This document shows, piece after piece, positions 7,842 to 14,960 of a stretch of 64,000 nt of DNA (position 1 is its first letter; every line of letters starts with the position of its first letter). This DNA comes from JAEXZL01 sp049943125. GTDB taxonomy: Bacteria > Bacillota > Clostridia > Clostridiales > Clostridiaceae. The position numbers were made by a program, and so were the translations under genes. Under the pieces are notes generated by a model, which worked only from the letters and a program-made list of their open reading frames with translations, made no database searches and was not told where the DNA came from. The stretch covers positions 2,790,001-2,854,000 of the forward strand of contig NZ_CP188040.1 in the NCBI RefSeq assembly GCF_049943125.1, in the 5' to 3' direction.

Positions 7842-9146
7842 TTGTTAACTGAAAATTTGCATGATTATCAAGTTTTTGGAGCACCATTGATTCAAAGGAT
7901 TGATGAGATCAAGAAAAAAAGTAATGATTCGAATAGGTTCTTTGGTCTTGACTTTATGGGGAAATATAGAGATCTAAGTACTATAGAAGTTAAGATTGAT
8001 TTTCCAGTTTACAGACTGAAGAATGGGCGTACTAGAACATTTCAGAGAGAGTACTTGGCTACACATCCAGACAAGCCAAAAGATATTTTTACCAGTGAGC
8101 ATGATTCATTAGCAGCACAATCGGCTCAACATGAGATATTGTACAAACTAGTAGAAGAGGAAGATTTATTAAAAAACTTCAAAAATGAAAATCTATATCA
8201 GACAGAACCAATTATTTGTACTGATACTGGTGTTGTAGTTAACGGTAATCGTCGTCTTTGTGCGTGGAGGGAAATTTATTATAGTAATAAAGAAAAATTT
8301 AAGCATTTTCAGACCATTACGATAGCCATACTACCTCCTTGTGATGAAAGTGATATAGATGAACTTGAGAAAAAGTTGCAGATTCAAAATAGTATGAGAG
8401 CTGAGTATCACTGGCATACAATTGCATTGATGGCTAGGGAGGAAATAGAAAATGGTGGAAAAAGGGATTCTATTGCTCACTCGTTCGGAAAAAGTCCGCA
8501 GGCATTACAATTATTGATGGATGCTCGTGATTATGCTGAACAGTACCTGATATCAATCGATAAGCCTGAACAGTGGTCTTTGGTAGATAAAAGCTATTAT
8601 GCTTTTGAGCAGATGGTTAAAGGAAGGAAAAAACTTCAGGATCAGGGCGAAAAGGAATTGTTTGAATCCCTTGCTTTTTCCTTTATTACTTCTGGAGGTT
8701 CTGAGGGCAGATTATATGAAACAATTCCGGATATTGTAGATAATATAAAAGAAATTGCTGAGGAACTAGCACCAAGAATTGTTGCAGAAGAAGAAGAACT
8801 GCAAGAGGAAGATGATGCAGAGAATCTATTATCTGGTGGAGAGCAAATTGAAGTAAGCCAGGCGAGTAAGGTTGCTGCCGCAGTAAGACAGACAGAAGAT
8901 GTTGGTATTATACAAAATACAACGAAGTCTGTAATTGAGGTTCAGAAACAATTAAAGAATGAAAAGAAAGCTGAAAACTTCTTGGTTCTGAAATTATCCA
9001 AAGCAGTAAGTGAATTACAGAATGCTATTACTAATGGACTTAATGATTGTAATGTTAATACAGAAGGTGTAGAAAAACAGTTAAATGCCATTAGTGAGAA
9101 GGTAGAATATATACAGAAATGGCTTGATGAGCGAAATGAAGATTAG
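7842..9146 (+). CDS. ParB/Srx-like domain protein
   Basis: 434 aa, TTG start after a strong AGGAGGGGG. The region around residues 120-145 (TEPIICTDTGVVVNGNRRLCAW) carries the GNRRL-x-A signature of the ParB N-terminal/sulfiredoxin fold, whose members bind DNA and in some cases CTP. After it follow an HTH-like helical part (RDSIAHSFGKSPQALQLLM), an acidic linker near residues 310-330 (EEEELQEEDDAENLL) and a C-terminal coiled coil. It is not next to a ParA gene; its neighbours are a methyltransferase, a BglII-fold protein and an SNF2 ATPase. It may be the clamp or loading factor of that system. Confidence 0.75.
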   Translation: MLTENLHDYQVFGAPLIQRIDEIKKKSNDSNRFFGLDFMGKYRDLSTIEVKIDFPVYRLKNGRTRTFQREYLATHPDKPKDIFTSEHDSLAAQSAQHEILYKLVEEEDLLKNFKNENLYQTEPIICTDTGVVVNGNRRLCAWREIYYSNKEKFKHFQTITIAILPPCDESDIDELEKKLQIQNSMRAEYHWHTIALMAREEIENGGKRDSIAHSFGKSPQALQLLMDARDYAEQYLISIDKPEQWSLVDKSYYAFEQMVKGRKKLQDQGEKELFESLAFSFITSGGSEGRLYETIPDIVDNIKEIAEELAPRIVAEEEELQEEDDAENLLSGGEQIEVSQASKVAAAVRQTEDVGIIQNTTKSVIEVQKQLKNEKKAENFLVLKLSKAVSELQNAITNGLNDCNVNTEGVEKQLNAISEKVEYIQKWLDERNED

Positions 9147-10923
9147 TATTGATTTTGATAATAGATTGCAAGAGGCTGTACTCATCCCAGAAGAAATAAA
9201 TGAATATGAGTGGAATAGTTTTCTGAGGATACTCAATGACTATGCATATAGTGTTATTCTAAAGGAAAACAAAATATATTTACCGTGGAAATGCTTCTTG
9301 ATAGTTAAAAATGAAATTGTTAAATATGCAAAAAGTCATTCTATTACAATCAAATTAACAGAAGCAATTAAACCAGTGCTAAAAGAGGCAAATGTTCAAT
9401 CATATTCCTTTGCCTTAAAGCAGAAGACTTTAAGTCTTGATGATATACATACTAAGCTTACCAAAAGAGGCTTTATTCGGAAACTTACGGACAACCAGTT
9501 AAACAACCTTAGTAAACTAGGTCCTCTTCCAGCGGGAGCTACTTTTTCAGTTCCTGGTGCTGGTAAGACAACTGAAGCATTGGCGTATTACTTTTTAAAT
9601 AGTGAGGTGGATGATCGTTTGTTAGTAGTTGCACCAAAGAATGCTTTCGGAGCTTGGGATGAGCAACTATCGGCTTGTGTGCCAACAGAAAGAAACGGTT
9701 TTGTAAGGCTTCGAGGTGGAGAAAAAAGCATTGAGATAAAACTTAATGATAAGCCTAAATATATGATTATTACATATCAGCAATATCCGAGGGTTAAAAA
9801 CTTAATAAAAGACATGCTTCTTCAGGATTCTGTATTTATGTTCTTGGATGAGAGCCACAGAATAAAAAGTGGCAGAACAGGTATAAGTGCTGATGCAATA
9901 CTGGATATTTCATATCTTCCTAAAAGAAAACTAATTATGAGTGGTACCCCTATGCCTCAAAGTATAAAGGATATAATACCCCAATACAGTTTTCTATACC
10001 CTGAAAAAAGTATTACAGAGGATATTGCAATACCGTTGCTTCACCCTATTTACGTAAGAACAACAAAAGGACAATTAGGAATTCCTCCAGTGGAGCATAG
10101 GTTGATAAGTCTAAAAATGGATACACTACAAGAACAGATATACCAAACACTCAAATCGGAAACTAAGAGACAACTAATACCGATATTATCAGATTCGTCG
10201 AAATTTTCGTTAAGACAAATTGGAAAGAAGATAATGAAAGTTATGCAATTTGTCTCTAATCCGGCACTTCTTGCTGGAGATATGACATATGCATTTGATA
10301 GGTGTATTGGTGAATTACTTTTAAAGAATAATGGTCCAAAAATCGAATATGCATGTCATAGAGCAAGAGAATTAGTTGCTGATGGAAAAAAAGTTTTAAT
10401 ATGGTCTTCGTTTGTTCAAAATGTTGAACTTATCACTGCTCGGTTGTCAGATTTGGGAGCAGATTATATCCATGGTGGTGTTGATGCTGGAACAGAAGAT
10501 GAAGACGATACTAGAGAATGGAAAATCAAAGAATTCCATGATAATCCGAATAAGATGGTATTAGTGGCCAATCCTGCAGCAGCCTCAGAAGGAATCAGCT
10601 TACACAAGGTATGTCAGTATGCGATATACGTGGATAGAAATTTTAACGCCGCACAATATTTACAGTCAGAAGATAGAATTCATAGGCTGGGGTTGCTCCC
10701 TGAACAAAAGCCTGTAGTAGAAATCATTGAGTGCAAAAATACAATAGATCAGTTAATAAGAAAAAGACTGGAAGATAAGATACAACGCATGTCCGCTGCG
10801 CTGAATGACTCATCATTAAACGTTGATATAATACCATATGACTATGAGTATATTGAGGATGAGGGTGTTACAAATGATGATGTTCAAGAAATTATTCAGT
10901 ACTTCTTTGGTAGTGAAGTATGA
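9127..10923 (+). CDS. SNF2-family DEAD/H ATPase
   Basis: 598 aa if the ATG at 9127 is used (9136 is an alternative); the start lies inside the preceding gene, a 20-base overlap. The N-terminal 120 residues are unique. Helicase motifs follow: Walker A VPGAGKTTEA (near residue 145), motif II DESH in VFMFLDESHRIKSG, motif III SGTPMPQ, motif V NPAAASEGISLH, and motif VI QSEDRIHRLG, which is the SNF2 form. Proteins of this class translocate along double-stranded DNA and usually drive a partner nuclease or remodel bound proteins. No nuclease domain is fused to it; the next gene carries one and overlaps it by ATGA. Confidence 0.88.
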   Translation: MSEMKISIDFDNRLQEAVLIPEEINEYEWNSFLRILNDYAYSVILKENKIYLPWKCFLIVKNEIVKYAKSHSITIKLTEAIKPVLKEANVQSYSFALKQKTLSLDDIHTKLTKRGFIRKLTDNQLNNLSKLGPLPAGATFSVPGAGKTTEALAYYFLNSEVDDRLLVVAPKNAFGAWDEQLSACVPTERNGFVRLRGGEKSIEIKLNDKPKYMIITYQQYPRVKNLIKDMLLQDSVFMFLDESHRIKSGRTGISADAILDISYLPKRKLIMSGTPMPQSIKDIIPQYSFLYPEKSITEDIAIPLLHPIYVRTTKGQLGIPPVEHRLISLKMDTLQEQIYQTLKSETKRQLIPILSDSSKFSLRQIGKKIMKVMQFVSNPALLAGDMTYAFDRCIGELLLKNNGPKIEYACHRARELVADGKKVLIWSSFVQNVELITARLSDLGADYIHGGVDAGTEDEDDTREWKIKEFHDNPNKMVLVANPAAASEGISLHKVCQYAIYVDRNFNAAQYLQSEDRIHRLGLLPEQKPVVEIIECKNTIDQLIRKRLEDKIQRMSAALNDSSLNVDIIPYDYEYIEDEGVTNDDVQEIIQYFFGSEV

Positions 10924-11822
10924 TAGGTATTACTTCTGGAATTGTTGCAGAAACCTTGTTGCTATTGCGGACATTAAAAATACTAAATTGTAGCAAGTTG
11001 CATGAAATTCTTCAACTACGTATAGGATACGGAATTAATAACAAAGCATGTATTTATTTTGCAGAGCAAAGCAAGTGGATTTCGATTGAAAAAAAAGAAA
11101 TATCATTAACTGAACGCGGGATATTAATTCTTTCGGAATTTATCAGAGATTCATTAGATAATAATCTATGGCGTCGGATTCTCTATGATTACATAAAAGA
11201 CTGCTCACCTATATGGTCTAAACGTATACCCTATGGGAGGAAAGAAGCATTTATTTTTATGACTCCTGATGAAAAGAGATGTTTTATAGATGCTGGTTTA
11301 ATGAGTGAAAATATAAGTTCAAAAGAAATTGAATGGTGGGATAGAACGGCTGAGTACATAAGAGGAATTCATCATTTGTCCTTGGATGCGACGGGACGAG
11401 CAGGTGAGAGATTAACATTAATATATGAAGAAAACCGTATTGGGCGTGCTCCAAAATGGGAGTCATTCGAAACCAATCTTTCTGGTTATGATATTATTTC
11501 TTGTGTATCTCCTTTTAGTTCGGACCAGCTTCTCATCGAGGTTAAATCATCAACAAGGGATATACATCACGCAAGTATGATTTTATCGAGGAATGAATGG
11601 GAAACTGCTACAAAATTGAGAAAAAATTCTCGGTATAAATTTTATCTGTGGTTACTTGGAAAAGAACATAGACTCGCTATTATTGGTGTCGAAGATGTTA
11701 AGCCTCATATACCGTCAGATAATGGTGGAGGTATATGGAGAGAGTTGGAAATAAAATTTGATTCATTTAATAATGTTGTATGGGAAAGTATTAATTATCA
11801 AAAAGAACATATACTGGTATAA
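10920..11822 (+). CDS. DUF3883 (NOV_C) PD-(D/E)XK nuclease-like protein
   Basis: 300 aa; its ATG overlaps the stop of the ATPase gene as ATGA. The N-terminal half looks like a winged-helix type domain (LTERGILILSEF). The C-terminal half is a DUF3883 domain: GRAGERL..YE, then SGYDIISCV, then LLIEVKSS, and ILSRNEWETA. The E...D...E-V-K arrangement is the PD-(D/E)XK nuclease active-site pattern and is complete here. I infer this is the DNA-cutting subunit of the operon, coupled to the SNF2 motor made immediately before it. Confidence 0.8.
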   Translation: MIGITSGIVAETLLLLRTLKILNCSKLHEILQLRIGYGINNKACIYFAEQSKWISIEKKEISLTERGILILSEFIRDSLDNNLWRRILYDYIKDCSPIWSKRIPYGRKEAFIFMTPDEKRCFIDAGLMSENISSKEIEWWDRTAEYIRGIHHLSLDATGRAGERLTLIYEENRIGRAPKWESFETNLSGYDIISCVSPFSSDQLLIEVKSSTRDIHHASMILSRNEWETATKLRKNSRYKFYLWLLGKEHRLAIIGVEDVKPHIPSDNGGGIWRELEIKFDSFNNVVWESINYQKEHILV

Positions 11823-11963
11823 CTTATATCTTGATACTAAGAAATCTTGAAATATTAGATTAAGATTAATTTGGAGTGAATAAATAATATATAACAAGAT
11901 TAGCTAATATTAACGAGTATTAATCTATATGTCTGTAATAGTTTTTTTCATTTAGCTAAGTAC

Positions 11964-12015
11964 AGTTAAAGTAAAGCCTATTTAATTATAGGCTTTACTT
12001 TAACTTTTAGAAGTT
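11964..12015. terminator. Perfect 18-bp stem terminator, bidirectional
   Basis: Bases 11964-11981 pair perfectly with 11988-12005 around a 6-base loop, flanked by A- and T-rich sequence on both sides. It ends the five-gene operon on the plus strand and the decayed HNH gene on the minus strand. A diverged copy of the same arrangement lies at 14898-14941. Confidence 0.85.
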
Positions 12016-12028
12016 AGAAATTATATAT

Positions 12029-12316
12029 TTATATTTTACGTCTCGTGCTTAGATTGAACATAGAGTGGACAACCTGTATGTTTTCTGTCTGGTCCCTACC
12101 TCCGACAGCCAAGAGGATTATGTGATCGTTGTGGGTAGTATCGCCTATATATAAGCGATCCTTACAAATAGGAAAGAGGTTACCTTGAGCAGATATATAA
12201 GTATTTATCTCTCCCTTACTAAGTCTCAGGCCCCCTTATCTCTTGAATGTAGCTACTTTGAAAATGTAGAATCCTCTCTTTAAAACTTGCAACACTATCC
12301 ACAGGATTATTTTTCC
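12029..12316 (-). pseudogene. Decayed 3' end of a GmrSD-like HNH gene
   Basis: On the minus strand this segment is an almost gap-free diverged copy of the last roughly 280 bases of the gene at 14961-17390. It still reads QGNLFPICKDRLYIGDT, then THNDHII, and ends in the same KI-stop. The first zinc cysteine (CPIC) has become Phe and the later VCNLS cysteine is also Phe. A one-base insertion about 80 codons from the end puts the frame into a TAA. Nothing of the rest of the gene is left. The homology includes the downstream terminator, so a unit of roughly 350 bases was duplicated or left by recombination. Confidence 0.85.
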
Positions 12317-12327
12317 TAGTGAGTAAA

Positions 12328-12373
12328 CTATACAGCGATTTCTATAAAAATCGCTGTATTTTTATTTACATAC
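12328..12373 (+). repeat. Hairpin repeat copy 1 (second copy at 32698-32745)
   Basis: ATACAGCGATTT (12330-12341) pairs with AAATCGCTGTAT (12348-12359): a perfect 12-bp stem and 6-base loop, followed by TTTTTATTTA. The same stem and most of the flanks occur at 32700-32729 with a different loop. It works as a terminator in form, but its two copies bracket the central part of the defence island. Confidence 0.8.
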
Positions 12374-12500
12374 AATAACTAAATTTTTAGGGAATGATAG
12401 TTATGTGTTATTATTATCTTAAGTAGAATTATAAAAGGTAAAATCGAAATAATTATATTGATTAGTGTAGTACTGACTATCCGTATATGGAGGCAAGATT

Positions 12501-12863
12501 ATGGACAAAGATATTACAATAGAAGAGCTTAAGAATAAAGTTCAAGTCTTTTGCGAAGTCAGAGATTGGGATCAATTTCATAATCCCAAGGACTTAGCTA
12601 TAGGTATTTCAACAGAAGCTGGGGAGCTATTAGATATTTTTAGGTTTAAAACTCAAGAACAGATGGATACTATGCTTCAGGATAAAGAAAAAAGAGAAAG
12701 TATAGAAGAGGAAGTTTCAGATATTTTTTATTTCATTCTGAGATTTGCGCAGCTTTATGATATAGATTTAGCGAAAGCACTTATAGATAAGCTTGCTAAA
12801 AATGATTTAAAATATCCAGTAGAAAAATCTAAGGGTAAGAACAACAAATACAATGAAATTTGA
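12501..12863 (+). CDS. MazG-like nucleotide pyrophosphohydrolase
   Basis: 120 aa, all-alpha NTP pyrophosphatase of the MazG/RS21-C6 type, which converts (d)NTPs to monophosphates. The metal-binding motifs are ISTEAGELLD (E-x-x-E) and EEVSDIFYF (E-x-x-D); WDQFHNPKDL in front is typical of the single-domain members. Start ATG 12501 follows GGAGG. The DUF2075 ATPase gene begins 12 bases downstream. This pairing occurs in defence islands of other bacteria to my knowledge, which suggests nucleotide depletion or signalling during infection; that role is inference. Confidence 0.85.
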   Translation: MDKDITIEELKNKVQVFCEVRDWDQFHNPKDLAIGISTEAGELLDIFRFKTQEQMDTMLQDKEKRESIEEEVSDIFYFILRFAQLYDIDLAKALIDKLAKNDLKYPVEKSKGKNNKYNEI

Positions 12864-12875
12864 AGGTGACTGTGT

Positions 12876-14819
12876 ATGCTTGTGTATGATTCAACTAAAA
12901 GTGCCTTTTTAGATGATGTTGTTAATGATGCTATAGCCGATAAAATATATGAAAGATTTAGGCAGAAGATAGGGAAAACGACAAAAAGTGAAATTGCTTC
13001 ATGGAACAATTCCATGGGATATATGTACAAAGTCTTAAATGATGATAGGATTCCTAAGGATGCAGGAATAGCTATAGAGTTTAGGATACCTTATACCTCA
13101 AAAAGGGTAGATTTTATTCTTTCAGGTAAGGATGAGAAAGGTGAGAATGCTGCAGTAGTAATTGAGTTAAAGCAATGGTCCTCGGCTAAAGAGGTTATAG
13201 GAAAGGATGGTATAATTAGAACAATTCTCAATGGACGCCAGGTAGATACTACACATCCATCCTATCAGGCTTGGTCCTATGCTACTCATATAGAGGATTA
13301 TAATGAAACGGTTCAAGATAGGAAGATTTCCTTAACTCCTTGTGCTTACCTTCATAACTATGTAAAGCAGAATCCTGATGCAATAACTCATAGTACCTAT
13401 GACTATTATCTGGAAAAAGCTCCTGTTTTCCTAAAAGGTGATGTTATCAAGCTAAGGGATTTCATAAATAAGTACATAAAATACGGCGATAATAAAGAAA
13501 CCCTATATATGATTGAAAATGGAAAGATTAGACCATCTAAATCCTTACAGGATGCCTTGTCAAGTATGCTAGAAGGAAATAGAGAATTTATCATGCTTGA
13601 TGATCAAAAGCTGGTTTATGAAACAGCCATCCAAGCTGGGGAGAAGTCCTACAAGGATAGCAAAAAAAGAGTCTTAATTATTGAAGGGGGACCTGGGACT
13701 GGAAAGTCCGTATTGGCAATAAATCTATTAGTTGAGCTAACAAAGAGAAATCTAGTATGTCAGTATGTTACTAAGAATTCTGCACCTAGGAATGTATATG
13801 CCTCAAAGCTTAGTGGCTCTATGAGAAGAACAAGGATCGATAATTTATTCAAAGGCTCAGGAAGCTATATAAATACTCCTAGGAATGAATTTGATGCATT
13901 GATAGTAGATGAAGCTCATAGACTTAATGCAAAGTCTGGTATGTTTAAAAACTTGGGTGAAAATCAGATTAAAGAAATAATCAATGCTGCTAAGTTCTCG
14001 ATATTCTTTATTGATGAAGCTCAAAAAATTGATATGAGTGATATTGGAAGTATAGATGGAATAAAGAGCTTCTGCAGAGAGTTAGATGCTGAATATGATA
14101 TGATGAGGCTAGAATCCCAGTTTAGATGCAATGGTTCTGATGGGTATATTGCGTGGGTTGAGGATGTTTTACAAATAAGAAATACTGCAAATAGTGATGG
14201 CTTTGAATTGGATTATGATGTGCAGGTTTTAGATTCACCTATAGATTTAAGTAATAAAATATTTGAGCTTAATAAAAAAAATAATAAAGCTAGGTTACTA
14301 GCAGGCTATTGCTGGAATTGGATTAGAGAAGGTAAGAATAGAAGCGATATTCATGATATAGAAATAAAAGAATATGATTTTGCCATGAGCTGGAATTTGG
14401 GTAATAGTACTACCTGGGCAATAGATCCTGATTCTGTAAATCAGATTGGCTGCATACATACTAGTCAAGGTTTAGAATTTGATTATGTTGGTGTTATCAT
14501 TGGTGATGATCTGAGATATGAGGAAGATAAGATAGTTACCGACTTTTTTAAAAGAGCTAGAACCGATCAATCGATAAAAGGATTAAAAGGACTATATAAA
14601 TCTAATCCTGATGAAGCGTTAGCTATTGCTGATAAGATAATTAAGAATACCTATAGAACTCTTTTAACAAGAGGACAAAAGGGATGTTATATATATTGTA
14701 CTGATGAAGAACTAAGGAATTATCTTAAAAGAAGAATTTTGGAGATGAAAGATAATAAAATCGAGAATCTAAAATATAAAGATACGGAAGAGACTGAAGT
14801 AATTGAATCTCAAAGATAA
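12876..14819 (+). CDS. DUF2075 domain ATPase/helicase-like protein
   Basis: 647 aa. The N-terminal 200 residues contain a PD-(D/E)XK-like stretch (GIAIEFRIP, later NAAVVIELKQW with E-x-K), so a nuclease-like domain is possible. The DUF2075 P-loop core follows: IIEGGPGTGKSVLA (Walker A, near residue 270), LIVDEAHRLN (Walker B), FFIDEAQKI, and the C-terminal motifs QIGCIHTSQGLEFDYVGVI and YRTLLTRGQKGCYIY, related to UvrD-type motifs V and VI. Start ATG 12876 follows GAAGGTGA. It is co-transcribed with the MazG-like gene and ends before a strong bidirectional terminator shared with the convergent GmrSD-like gene. Confidence 0.85.
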   Translation: MLVYDSTKSAFLDDVVNDAIADKIYERFRQKIGKTTKSEIASWNNSMGYMYKVLNDDRIPKDAGIAIEFRIPYTSKRVDFILSGKDEKGENAAVVIELKQWSSAKEVIGKDGIIRTILNGRQVDTTHPSYQAWSYATHIEDYNETVQDRKISLTPCAYLHNYVKQNPDAITHSTYDYYLEKAPVFLKGDVIKLRDFINKYIKYGDNKETLYMIENGKIRPSKSLQDALSSMLEGNREFIMLDDQKLVYETAIQAGEKSYKDSKKRVLIIEGGPGTGKSVLAINLLVELTKRNLVCQYVTKNSAPRNVYASKLSGSMRRTRIDNLFKGSGSYINTPRNEFDALIVDEAHRLNAKSGMFKNLGENQIKEIINAAKFSIFFIDEAQKIDMSDIGSIDGIKSFCRELDAEYDMMRLESQFRCNGSDGYIAWVEDVLQIRNTANSDGFELDYDVQVLDSPIDLSNKIFELNKKNNKARLLAGYCWNWIREGKNRSDIHDIEIKEYDFAMSWNLGNSTTWAIDPDSVNQIGCIHTSQGLEFDYVGVIIGDDLRYEEDKIVTDFFKRARTDQSIKGLKGLYKSNPDEALAIADKIIKNTYRTLLTRGQKGCYIYCTDEELRNYLKRRILEMKDNKIENLKYKDTEETEVIESQR

Positions 14820-14897
14820 TTTACTTAGAAGTATTATGTTGTGTGAAGCTAAATAAACATATGCCAATGAACCCTTAAAAAACGGGTTAATCAAATA

Positions 14898-14941
14898 AAG
14901 AAAAAGTAAAGTCAATTTACTATTTGACTTTACTTTTTCTT
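14898..14941. terminator. Perfect 18-bp stem bidirectional terminator
   Basis: Bases 14898-14915 pair with 14924-14941 across an 8-base loop; A-rich on the left and T-rich on the right. It serves the DUF2075 gene on the plus strand and the GmrSD-like gene on the minus strand. It is the counterpart of the hairpin at 11964-12005. Confidence 0.85.
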
Positions 14942-14960
14942 ATAAACTAGAAATTATATC

